DNA of 8,841 nucleotides from CAZJJZ01 sp964546505 (GCA_964546505.1 CAZJJZ010000034.1:1-8841), one strand, 5' to 3'; shown: positions 1 through 5,817, counted from the first letter of the stretch. Numbers and translations: made by a program. The notes: generated from the letters alone by a model not told the origin.

Positions 1-84
1 GCTGTCGTATAGTGACGTCAGCATAGCAAAGCACCGCTTGCTGCCAAAGTGATTTTCGGAAAGTTGAATTGACTCAACCCAAGA

Positions 85-1038
85 CTATCCTCTTTTAACA
101 GACCAAATCTGTTTTTTGTGTAATTTACCCGGTATGGTAAAACCTGCCGCTTTTTTGTGTCCGCCACCGCCAAAACTTTTGGCGAGTTCTGCTAAATTGA
201 TATCGTTTTGGTTTGTCCGCAAAGAGCCGCGAATTTGGTTCTTATCTTCAGAAACCAGCAGGGTGAAAGGTGTGTTGGTTGCTGAAGAAAGATAATCCAT
301 CAGACCGCTTATTTCACTGGTGCAGCAACCATATTGTTGCAATAATTGCTGATCAATTACGCATTTGCCATGTTGGTCGGTAACTTCATAACTGCTCATT
401 GCTGCTCCCCAGAGTTGAAGTTTGGCAAGGGAGAAACTGTGGAAAAGGTTTTTGCTGATCAATGTTAAGTCCGCTCCGGATGACAGCAAATATTCCGCGT
501 TCAGGAAAACCCTGTCATTAGTGTTGGAGTGCATGAAGCTCCCGGTGTCATAATAAATCCCCGCCAGAAGCAAAGTGGCCATTGTGGGTGTGATCGAAGC
601 TTGCCAGTAATCTCTCAATAAGGTTAAAAGCAATTCTGCTGTGGAACTAAATAAAATTTCTACCACATTCAGCTGGCCGAAGAGGGTATTGGTACGCTGA
701 TGGCGAAGATTGATTGCAAGAGCCGCAGCATCCTCAAACACAGCTTGTTCAGCACTGGAACAATCCACTGTAAACAGCAAATCATAATCAGCGAAATTGG
801 GTGTGCATTGAAAACTCTGGGCGAGTGGCAATTGTTGGTAATTTTGGGGAATTCTGTCACTACAGATAGAAGTAACTTGTTTACCTAACTGTCTGAGGTA
901 TTGAGCTAATGCTAAATTTGCTCCAATTGTATCTGGGTCCGGTGAACGATGAGAAATGATGCCAATGTTTTGCGCTGCATTGATTTTGGCCTCAATTTGC
1001 GAGATTAGTTGAGAGTCAAGCAAGTGGTTGGGGTCCAT
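85..1038 (-). CDS. DHH/DHHA1 family phosphoesterase, NrnA-like, degenerate DHH motif
   Basis: Family members hydrolyse short oligoribonucleotides, pAp or cyclic dinucleotides in the cytoplasm with two metal ions. From the ATG at 1036-1038 the protein has 317 residues, the usual NrnA length. An upstream in-frame TTG (1087-1089) would add 17 Pro/Gln-rich residues and is less likely. Seen in order: motif I SHRSPDPDTIG with H30, D34 and D36; motif II TVDC with D92; the position of motif III; motif IV YYDTGSF with D164; then a DHHA1 domain with GSLR (271-274) and GGGGH (280-284). The odd point is motif III: the conserved Asp-His-His before xTN is Arg-His-Gln (residues 112-114), while the TNTLFG context is kept. 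The start lies inside the end of the ferredoxin gene (23-nt overlap), so translation is probably coupled. No Shine-Dalgarno site is seen. The family is sure; activity is doubtful because of the motif loss. Confidence 0.88.
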   Translation of the reverse strand: MDPNHLLDSQLISQIEAKINAAQNIGIISHRSPDPDTIGANLALAQYLRQLGKQVTSICSDRIPQNYQQLPLAQSFQCTPNFADYDLLFTVDCSSAEQAVFEDAAALAINLRHQRTNTLFGQLNVVEILFSSTAELLLTLLRDYWQASITPTMATLLLAGIYYDTGSFMHSNTNDRVFLNAEYLLSSGADLTLISKNLFHSFSLAKLQLWGAAMSSYEVTDQHGKCVIDQQLLQQYGCCTSEISGLMDYLSSATNTPFTLLVSEDKNQIRGSLRTNQNDINLAELAKSFGGGGHKKAAGFTIPGKLHKKQIWSVKRG

Positions 1039-1324
1039 CGGAAGGGGGTTGAGCTGGGGAAGTTGTGGCTGTCTGATCGGGAAAAGCAATATTGAACGCT
1101 AAAGGTGCTTCCTGAGGATTGGGATAGATTTGTGAGTGATCGTCGGCATAAAGAAAGATGGCTCGAACTGGACAGGCCTCAGCAGCCAAACGAGTATTCT
1201 GGTCGTCCGTACTGGGGCCAATTACCACAGCTTTGCCTTCTTCATCCAATTGGAAAACATTACCTGCCACGGCCACACAGGGGGCTGCTCCTATACACAA
1301 ATTTCTGTCAACGTGAATGAACAT
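1016..1324 (-). CDS. Small ferredoxin, probably [3Fe-4S] (Fer4_13 type)
   Basis: A 102-residue cytoplasmic electron carrier. The cluster-binding pattern is C10-x5-C16 followed by C51-P52, with the N-terminal pattern V-D-R-N-L-C-I-G and a VFxLDEEGKA segment typical of monocluster ferredoxins. Classical [4Fe-4S] proteins have a Cys at position 13; here it is Ala, the pattern known from [3Fe-4S] ferredoxins that serve cytochromes P450. A [4Fe-4S] cluster with a non-Cys ligand is possible. After residue 60 comes a non-conserved tail ending in Pro/Ser/Gln-rich sequence. The gene ends in TGA inside the start region of the DHH phosphoesterase, so the two form an operon; I know of no established functional link between them. 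No partner reductase or oxygenase is in the window. Confidence 0.85.
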   Translation of the reverse strand: MFIHVDRNLCIGAAPCVAVAGNVFQLDEEGKAVVIGPSTDDQNTRLAAEACPVRAIFLYADDHSQIYPNPQEAPLAFNIAFPDQTATTSPAQPPSDGPQPLA

Positions 1325-1341
1325 AAAAATAACTATGGTTA

Positions 1342-1370
1342 ATTAGATCAAGCTTAAAAGTTTTCAGTAA
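1342..1370 (-). promoter_or_regulatory. Possible promoter of the ferredoxin-DHH operon
   Basis: Reading the minus strand, TTACTG (1370-1365), a 17-base spacer and TCTAAT (1347-1342) precede the ferredoxin ATG. The -35 is poor and the -10 matches five of six. Transcription would start about 11 bases before the ATG, giving an almost leaderless mRNA, in keeping with the missing Shine-Dalgarno site. Weak evidence only. Confidence 0.28.
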
Positions 1371-1399
1371 TGATGTAAACCGATGCTGAAGTCATTTTA

Positions 1400-1428
1400 T
1401 TGTGAAGGATGTTAATTTGTGTTATAAT
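1400..1428 (+). promoter_or_regulatory. Sigma70-type promoter of the first surface-protein gene
   Basis: TTGTGA (1400-1405), a 17-base spacer and a perfect TATAAT (1423-1428). The predicted transcript start is near 1435, about 28 bases before the ATG at 1463. The promoter lies in the divergent intergenic region shared with the ferredoxin operon; nothing else is recognisable between 1371 and 1399. Confidence 0.72.
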
Positions 1429-1462
1429 AGTGTGAAATATTGGCGGATTATCATTAAAAATT

Positions 1463-2785
1463 ATGCATTTTGACCTTGCTGTGATGGTGGAACTTGGCAA
1501 AAAAATCGGTAATTGGAGAAAAATGGCGTTAGGTGCCCTTACTTTCATCCTGTCCGCAGGGGTATGGTCAATGGTACAGGCCGCTCCGCCACCTGGTCCC
1601 ACTACTGTACCATATTTAATGACTTATACTGCACGATTGAGGAGTGCGGGTGGGGGAGCGGTTACAACACCTCAAACTGTGCGTTTCAGTTTATGGACCG
1701 ATGCCGATTATGACGCAGGTGATAGCGATGGCCTGGGTGGAATTAATGTTTTGACACCTGGTTATGCCGGTTGGCAGGAGTCTCATACGGTCACTCCGAA
1801 TATTGATGGTATTTATACCGTACAGCTTGGTTCACTGACTACTTTGCCAAATTTTGTAGCTACCACTCATTTGCATTTGCAAGTTGAAGTGAAACCGGCT
1901 GCCAGTCCAGCCACGGCATTTGAATTGTTGGATCCAGATGGTGATTGGACAAATGCTGTTGATCGTAAGCCCTTCAATTCTGCTCCCTATGCCATCAACT
2001 CAGACACAGTGGATAATCGTGATGTTGGTTATGGTCCGGGTCAGCTACCTTTCTTGGATGGTTTCGGAAAACTGGATTTTTCCAGCCTGCCTGGTGGCGT
2101 AAATCAAGAAAGCTGGACTGTAGACAATGACAATACTATTCAAACAGCTGGTACAGGAAAAATTGAATTAAAATTTGGTGGCACCTTAAACAAAGTGCTG
2201 TCTTATGATTTGGATAATTCTTATTTCGATTTTAATGACAATGTTAATATTCAGGGTACCTTAACTGTCGGAGGCGCGCCTATTGGTCCCGCTAACAAAA
2301 CCATGGTTTATGAACCTTTGTTCGCGGATGCAGTGATCGATCAATCGGGCGGTGCGAATCGCGGAAAATTGGAAATCAAATTTGTGGATGATGATGGAGT
2401 TCCCGGTAATGCCAATTTCAATCATTATTTATTTACTACTCGTCAAAACAGTTTACAAAATCTGGATTTGATCTTGCGGGTAAAGGTTCCCGATGGTTTT
2501 GTGAATTGGCAGGTCAATCCTCTGGTGCTGACATACAAAACAGGCGATGGAAATATTGCGAATAACCGTATAGATGTAGTGGTGGAAGATACCAATGGCA
2601 ATCCGGTGGTTTTATCTGGAGCGAGTGCTTTGGCTAATGCTAATTGGACTACTACCGCCATTGGATTTGGTGGTGCCCCCTCATTTGTACCAGGAGAGAG
2701 CTTTACCGTTAAGTTAAAACTCTCCGCTGCCGACATTGGTCAGGCCTTGGTGGGTAAACTAAAGTTTAACTACTTTGGTTCTTAA
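1463..2785 (+). CDS. Secreted beta-rich surface protein with tail-fibre-like N-domain and shared C-terminal domain
   Basis: 440 residues, not a named family. A signal peptide is visible: basic stretch (GKKIGNWRK, 12-20), hydrophobic core 21-37 and a likely cleavage VQA/APPP after residue 40. Residues 49-180 resemble the beta-rich domain often found at the start of bacterial fibre-like secreted proteins: a YTARL strand, a FSLW strand, W-x-E-S-H-T-V, D-G-I-Y-T-V-Q-L-G-S, and the ending SAPYAINSDTVD. Residues 215-270 are short strands with Asn/Asp-rich turns. Residues 281-440 form a domain also present at the end of the protein coded at 3634-4568. There are no Cys, no LPXTG and no C-terminal membrane segment. 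The ATG at 1484 (residue 8, giving MVELGKK) would make a more ordinary signal peptide; no Shine-Dalgarno site decides between them. Probably exported and cell-surface or extracellular (inference). Confidence 0.85.
   Translation: MHFDLAVMVELGKKIGNWRKMALGALTFILSAGVWSMVQAAPPPGPTTVPYLMTYTARLRSAGGGAVTTPQTVRFSLWTDADYDAGDSDGLGGINVLTPGYAGWQESHTVTPNIDGIYTVQLGSLTTLPNFVATTHLHLQVEVKPAASPATAFELLDPDGDWTNAVDRKPFNSAPYAINSDTVDNRDVGYGPGQLPFLDGFGKLDFSSLPGGVNQESWTVDNDNTIQTAGTGKIELKFGGTLNKVLSYDLDNSYFDFNDNVNIQGTLTVGGAPIGPANKTMVYEPLFADAVIDQSGGANRGKLEIKFVDDDGVPGNANFNHYLFTTRQNSLQNLDLILRVKVPDGFVNWQVNPLVLTYKTGDGNIANNRIDVVVEDTNGNPVVLSGASALANANWTTTAIGFGGAPSFVPGESFTVKLKLSAADIGQALVGKLKFNYFGS
2303..2785 (+). other. Shared C-terminal domain, copy 1
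   Basis: This segment codes residues 281-440 of the first surface protein. It aligns by eye with the last 150 residues coded at 4119-4568. Common landmarks in order: V-x-D-Q, R-G-K-L-E, T-T-R-Q-x-S-x-Q-N, P-x-x-F-V, L-x-Y-K-T-G, A-N-N, a lone W-x-T, P-G, and V-G-x-L at the end. The alternating polar/hydrophobic pattern suggests a beta sandwich. Its position at the very C-terminus of two exported proteins suggests a capping, sorting or binding module. I cannot assign it to a named family. Confidence 0.75.
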
Positions 2786-2807
2786 TAATTTTATGATATA
2801 ATATAAT
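2775..2807 (+). promoter_or_regulatory. Promoter of the second surface-protein gene, overlapping the end of the first
   Basis: TTGGTT (2775-2780) lies in the last codons of the upstream gene and is followed after 16 bases by TATAAT (2797-2802). A second TATAAT (2802-2807) overlaps it by one base. The start point would fall near 2809-2814, only 13-18 bases before the ATG at 2827, with no Shine-Dalgarno site in that leader. No terminator lies between the two genes, so read-through from the upstream gene is also likely. Confidence 0.6.
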
Positions 2808-2826
2808 AGTAACCAAAATAAAAACT

Positions 2827-3612
2827 ATGCATAAAAAATTCAAATTTGGCAAAATACTGACCAGTGCCGTACTGGGAAGTATGCTTTTAGCAAGCAATGC
2901 CAACGCGGCCATCTTGTTTCAAGATGATAATTTTCATGACATCGAATCGGAAGCCATTTTGATTGATGCCAACGGTACTGGTGCAACCAATACCACTATT
3001 CAGTTTGGTAATGACGCGATTTCAGCTGAAAACGGAAATATTACTTGGGATATCGTCAATAATCGTTTTAATATCTCAGCTCCATTGAATGTAACTGGTG
3101 GAGTTTCTGCATCTGGTGCCGTCACTTCTGATGGTGTGACTTCTACCGGAACAGTCAATTTTAGTTCTGCCAATCAGGTTAGAATTAGAGAAACTGTTAC
3201 TGTTACCAATGGAGTAACTGCTTGTACCAATGCAGGAGAGTTAATCGTACAAACATCTTCCAATACATTGTTTATCTGTACCAATGCCGGTACTGATACA
3301 TGGGTGGCGGTAGGTAACGGTTCAGATGCTACCACTTTGGATGGTTTGGATTCGACACAATTTTTGAGAAGCGATACTTCTGATACCTTTACTTCTGGTA
3401 CTTTGGGCTTTGATGCCGGTACTACTGTAGATGTTAATGGTGTGGCTGATTTTGGAACTGCCAGCCAATTTATTATTAGAAACGGTGCCGCCACTCCTGG
3501 TACATGTACTGAAGGTGAATTGTTTTATAACTCGACCACAAATGTCTTGTTGACATGTACCGCAACCAATACTTGGACTACTGCTGGACCTGCTGATTTT
3601 GAAGCTATTTAG
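2827..3612 (+). CDS. Secreted repeat-rich surface protein, 5' part of a gene interrupted by a scaffold gap
   Basis: 261 codons to a TAG at 3610-3612, one base before the N run. A signal peptide is clear: MHKKFKFGK n-region, hydrophobic core 10-22, cleavage ANA/AI after residue 27. The mature part is Thr/Ser/Gly/Asn-rich with beta repeats. Two Cys-pair units (128-162 and 222-255) share a CTxxGEL...TNxLxxCT...TW pattern. Between them is an A-T-T-L-D-G-L-D-S-T-Q-F-L-R-S-D stretch (residues 168-183), a motif seen in phage tail-fibre-like and CPR surface proteins. The reading frame after the gap has the same composition and no stop back to the gap edge, so I infer one protein of about 580 residues running from 2827 to 4568. 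The TAG may be an edge-of-contig error (for example a Tyr codon TAT/TAC). If it is real, a secreted 261-residue protein would result. Confidence 0.75.
   Translation: MHKKFKFGKILTSAVLGSMLLASNANAAILFQDDNFHDIESEAILIDANGTGATNTTIQFGNDAISAENGNITWDIVNNRFNISAPLNVTGGVSASGAVTSDGVTSTGTVNFSSANQVRIRETVTVTNGVTACTNAGELIVQTSSNTLFICTNAGTDTWVAVGNGSDATTLDGLDSTQFLRSDTSDTFTSGTLGFDAGTTVDVNGVADFGTASQFIIRNGAATPGTCTEGELFYNSTTNVLLTCTATNTWTTAGPADFEAI
3208..3312 (+). repeat. Cys-pair protein repeat, unit 1
   Basis: Codes residues 128-162 of the gapped surface protein. Key residues are C133, the GEL at 137-139, C151 and W159. The spacing of 17 residues between the Cys is close to that of unit 2 (16), and both units put a Trp 6-8 residues after the second Cys. 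As the protein is exported, an intra-repeat disulfide is plausible. Confidence 0.6.
3490..3591 (+). repeat. Cys-pair protein repeat, unit 2
   Basis: Codes residues 222-255, with C227, GEL (230-232), C244 and W250. It matches unit 1 in the order C-T-x-x-G-E-L, T-N-x-L, C-T and T-W. It lies just upstream of the scaffold gap, so further units could be hidden in the missing sequence. Confidence 0.6.
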
Positions 3613-3613
3613 G

Positions 3614-3633
3614 NNNNNNNNNNNNNNNNNNNN
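3614..3633. other. Scaffold gap of 20 N
   Basis: Twenty undetermined bases, probably a placeholder whose length says nothing about the real distance. The codon frame before the gap has its boundary at 3610 and the frame after it at 3636. For one continuous reading frame the true missing length must be a multiple of three, which 20 is not. It lies inside repeat-rich coding sequence, a usual cause of assembly breaks. Confidence 0.97.
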
Positions 3634-4568
3634 CGGATAAGATTTTAACTACTGCCAATGGTAACTTTTCGATTGCCGCTGGTACAGGTACTTTTGGTGT
3701 AACCGCCAATGGTGGTGTGAATTTAAACTCAACAGGTACTACAACAGTTAATGGCGGAGTGTTGAATTTTGCCGCTTCAGCAGGTGCATTTACACTTTCT
3801 GGTACCAATACTTCAACCATTTCCACTACCGGTCCTACTTCTGATCTGGCTTTCAGTGCGGGTAGAAATATTACTTTTGATGATTTACAGTTATCTGCAG
3901 CAATTAAATTGACCAATACTGCATCTGGTTTTGCGGCAACTTTGACTGGTGGAGGTATTGTCGACAATATCAATTCCTTCACTTCAACTACAGTGGGTGA
4001 AGGTGCTTCAAATGTTGGAACCAGTGGAACATTTACTAACTTCACACAAGCTACACCCGATGTTGAGGCTGCTTTGGCCGGTATTGATACTAAATTAGGA
4101 GTAGTTGCAGCAGACAATGAAGTTTTGTCCTGGGATGCGGAATACCCAAATGTAGTTGTTGATCAAACTGCAACTGGTAGAGGTAAATTGGAATCTTTGT
4201 ACGATGTAACCAATGGTAATTATTATCAATGGACAACTCGTCAAGCGTCTACACAAAATGTTAATTTGAAATTCAGAACTCCTTTGCCTGCGGATTTCGT
4301 GGCTGGTGGCAATGTTAATTTACGTTACAAAACCGGTAATGCTGTAGTGGCGAACAATTCAGTAACCTTATCAATGAAAGACTCCGCTGGTACTTCTTGT
4401 GGTACTTCTGCAGCTTCAGCTTCAGTTGCTTGGGCTACATTGTCTCTTACTCCGGTAGGTTGTACTTTGACTCCTGGTTCAGTGGTGGAATTCGCCATTA
4501 ATTTAATGGATGCAACTAATGCCGCTGGTACAAATGCACAAGTTGGTCGCTTGTCTTATAGCTATTAA
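3634..4568 (+). CDS. Secreted repeat-rich surface protein, 3' part after the scaffold gap
   Basis: The frame is open from the gap edge (first full codon at 3636, reading D-K-I-L-T-T-A-N-G-N-F) to TAA at 4566-4568, about 310 residues. An ATG at 3717 is available but is internal to a uniform run of Gly/Thr/Asn beta repeats, has no ribosome-binding site and would give a product without a signal peptide, so I treat it as internal. Repeats such as GTGTFGV, NSTGTTTVNGG and LSGTNTSTISTT continue to about 4060. They are followed by a short Asp/Ala-rich link (PDVEAALAGIDTKLG, a possible helix) and the C-terminal domain (4119-4568) shared with the protein coded at 1463-2785. Two Cys lie in that domain (codons at about 4398 and 4461), absent from the other copy. 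It is most likely the second half of the gene that starts at 2827; the function is unknown, and surface display is inferred. Confidence 0.8.
4119..4568 (+). other. Shared C-terminal domain, copy 2
   Basis: About 149 residues starting at E-V-L-S-W-D and ending L-S-Y-S-Y. Compared with copy 1 it keeps V-V-D-Q, G-R-G-K-L-E, T-T-R-Q-A-S-T-Q-N, P-A-D-F-V, L-R-Y-K-T-G, A-N-N, W-A-T, T-P-G and V-G-R-L. It is shorter by a few residues between G-K-L-E and T-T-R-Q and again just after F-V, and a little longer before V-G-x-L. Amino-acid identity looks moderate, so the two are old duplicates or independent acquisitions of the same module. Confidence 0.75.
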
Positions 4569-4587
4569 TTTTTGATCAGCTAGGGCG

Positions 4588-4628
4588 AAAAGGGGCTGTG
4601 GAATATGGATTTCTACGGTCCCTTTTTT
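4588..4628 (+). terminator. Intrinsic terminator of the surface-protein locus
   Basis: A 14-bp stem pairs 4588-4601 (AAAAGGGGCTGTGG) with 4613-4626 (CTACGGTCCCTTTT), including three G-U pairs. It has an 11-base loop and a run of six T (4623-4628) at the base. It lies 19 bases after the stop at 4568, the expected place for the end of the second surface-protein transcript. Confidence 0.85.
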
Positions 4629-4639
4629 AATGCTTTCGC

Positions 4640-4668
4640 TTGGCAAAAGCACGAGATTAATTTACAAT
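4640..4668 (+). promoter_or_regulatory. Sigma70-type promoter of the SLH protein gene
   Basis: TTGGCA (4640-4645), a 17-base spacer and TACAAT (4663-4668). The predicted start is near 4675, giving a leader of about 58 bases, the longest in the window. It follows directly after the preceding terminator, so the SLH gene is a separate transcription unit. Confidence 0.72.
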
Positions 4669-4678
4669 CGATTTTGTC

Positions 4679-4700
4679 CAGTAACTTTTCAAGTTTACTG
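4679..4700 (+). promoter_or_regulatory. Hairpin at the 5' end of the SLH mRNA leader
   Basis: CAGTAA-CTT (4679-4687) pairs with AAG and TTACTG (4691-4693, 4695-4700) around a TTC loop, with one bulged T. It would sit within about five bases of the predicted transcript 5' end. Such 5' hairpins can stabilise mRNAs of abundant envelope proteins; that role is inferred. Downstream, AAGGAA (4713-4718), 14 bases before the ATG, is the best candidate ribosome-binding site in the window, though the spacing is long. Confidence 0.4.
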
Positions 4701-4732
4701 ACGTTAAAATAAAAGGAATTAAAATTAAACTT

Positions 4733-5728
4733 ATGCAGAAAATTTTTGCCAGTACGCTTTTAACTCTAAGTTTATTCGGAACTGTTACCGGAGTTTTTGC
4801 TAAGCAGTTTCCTGATGTTCCCAATACTCACTCAAATTATGTAGCGATTAATTTTTTGAGTGATCAGGATGTGTTGAAAGGCTATCCGGATGGGCAGTTT
4901 ATGCCGGAAAAATTGGTCAATCGTGCGGAGGCATTAAAGATTATTTTTGCTGGAACAAAGGCAAAAATTGACCCTGGAATTGCTAAGGACAATTTGTTTA
5001 AGGATGTAAAATCGAATGATTGGTTTGCTGAATTCGTAGCTCACGCCAAATCTAAAGGTATTGTAGGTGGCAATCCTGATGGAACTTTTGCTCCAGGTAG
5101 AGATGTGTCCCGGGCAGAGTTTGTGAAAATGTTACTAATGACCGCAGGATTCAAAGAGGACTCCTGGAAAGGGCAAGAACATTTTGCTGATGTACCAAAA
5201 GACGCCTGGTTTAACCCTTATCTTAATTATGCCGGAAAAGCGGGTTTGATTGCCAAGGATGAAAACAATAATCTCAATCCTGCTAAAAATTTAAGTCGTG
5301 GTGAGGTGGCGGAAATTCTTTATTTGATTTTGGTAATCATGAATGGTAAAGACACGCAATTTTTGGTAGATCAGTCAGAAGCGCAAATGGCCCAAATTGA
5401 ACTTTATGTGGCGAGCAGTGACGTCAAAAGCGCCAAAAGAGCTTCCGAATTGGCCGTGGATTTAACTCAACAAGCCTACCGGAATTTACCGGATAATAAT
5501 GTAGTCTTAGGGGCTGCGAAAATCGCCAAAGGTTATGATGCTTTGGTGGATGCTTTTATCTATGCTTTAAAGAAGGATTATGTCAAAGCAACTGAATTGG
5601 CTAATTTGGTTATCACCAAGGCTGATGAGGCTTGGCAAGCAAATAATGAAACCCAACCAATTGCCAGGCATCTCAAAGATCGTGCTCGCGAAATTTTAGC
5701 GCAGATAGAAAAGACAAAATCTAATTAA
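4733..5728 (+). CDS. SLH-domain cell-surface protein with helical C-terminal half
   Basis: 331 residues. The signal peptide covers residues 1-23 (basic K3, hydrophobic 4-20, cleavage VFA/KQ). Three SLH domains follow: about 26-73, 89-137 and 151-197. Each starts with an F-x-D-V box and has the usual aromatic residues. The first two have GxPDGxFxPxxxVxRAE motifs; the third is weaker (LNPAKNLSRGE). SLH domains bind secondary cell-wall polymers, the family basis for calling this a wall-anchored protein; the NRAE/SRAE motifs stand where TRAE is usual. Residues 205-331 have no SLH features and look all-alpha, rich in Ala, Lys, Asp and Gln, with a heptad-like stretch near 213-240 and another at 310-328. 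I do not recognise this part. The gene is monocistronic, with its own promoter (4640-4668) and terminator (5786-5817). Anchoring is confident; the role of the helical half is unknown. Confidence 0.9.
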   Translation: MQKIFASTLLTLSLFGTVTGVFAKQFPDVPNTHSNYVAINFLSDQDVLKGYPDGQFMPEKLVNRAEALKIIFAGTKAKIDPGIAKDNLFKDVKSNDWFAEFVAHAKSKGIVGGNPDGTFAPGRDVSRAEFVKMLLMTAGFKEDSWKGQEHFADVPKDAWFNPYLNYAGKAGLIAKDENNNLNPAKNLSRGEVAEILYLILVIMNGKDTQFLVDQSEAQMAQIELYVASSDVKSAKRASELAVDLTQQAYRNLPDNNVVLGAAKIAKGYDALVDAFIYALKKDYVKATELANLVITKADEAWQANNETQPIARHLKDRAREILAQIEKTKSN

Positions 5729-5751
5729 AGTAGCGTCTCTGCAGGAATTAG

Positions 5752-5779
5752 CTAGTCACCTTGATGGTGCCATGACTAG
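5752..5779 (+). repeat. Inverted repeat downstream of the SLH gene
   Basis: CTAGTCA (5752-5758) is perfectly complementary to TGACTAG (5773-5779). Inside it CACC and GGTG can form a competing stem. No T run follows, so it is not a terminator by itself; it may protect the mRNA 3' end or be the first part of a tandem terminator. Confidence 0.45.
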
Positions 5780-5785
5780 GTATTG

Positions 5786-5817
5786 CTGAGTGGATAGAAA
5801 AACTCAGGATATTTTTT
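5786..5817 (+). terminator. Intrinsic terminator of the SLH gene
   Basis: CTGAGT (5786-5791) pairs with ACTCAG (5802-5807) around a 10-base loop; after four bases comes a run of six T (5812-5817). The stem is short and the T run slightly displaced, so strength is uncertain, but its position facing the convergent tRNA unit fits. Confidence 0.5.

Noticed and set aside
63..78. Possible terminator after the DHH gene (GTTGA/TCAAC on the minus strand)
   Set aside because: The 5-bp stem has only three T after it; too weak to call. Nothing else is recognisable in 1-84.
1105..1342. Two plus-strand frames across the ferredoxin gene
   Set aside because: They lie opposite a gene with clear cluster motifs, have no family features and no ribosome-binding site.
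1354..1602. Minus-strand frame over the first surface gene start and its promoter
   Set aside because: It covers the TATAAT promoter and signal-peptide codons of the plus-strand gene and resembles nothing; chance frame.
3610..3612. TAG read as an amino acid (recoded stop)
   Set aside because: TAG ends the DHH and yidC genes in this window and TGA ends two others, so no stop codon reassignment is supported. A base error beside the N gap is simpler.
3605..4117. Long minus-strand open frame opposite the second surface gene
   Set aside because: It runs through the N gap, is Val/Pro/Ala-rich as expected of the complement of Thr/Gly/Asn codons, and has no start signal. It is the antisense shadow of the plus-strand gene.
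2827..4568. Prophage tail-fibre gene
   Set aside because: The LDGLDSTQF-type motif is fibre-like, but each protein has its own signal peptide and promoter and no other phage gene is nearby. A host surface protein fits better.
1621..4568. CRISPR array or DNA tandem repeats in the surface-protein locus
   Set aside because: The repetition is at protein level (Gly/Thr/Asn-rich units) with varied DNA and no constant repeat-spacer spacing.
4674..4710. Alternative promoter TTGTCC with TAAAAT upstream of the SLH gene
   Set aside because: The spacer is 25 bases, too long; TTGGCA-17-TACAAT at 4640-4668 is clearly better.
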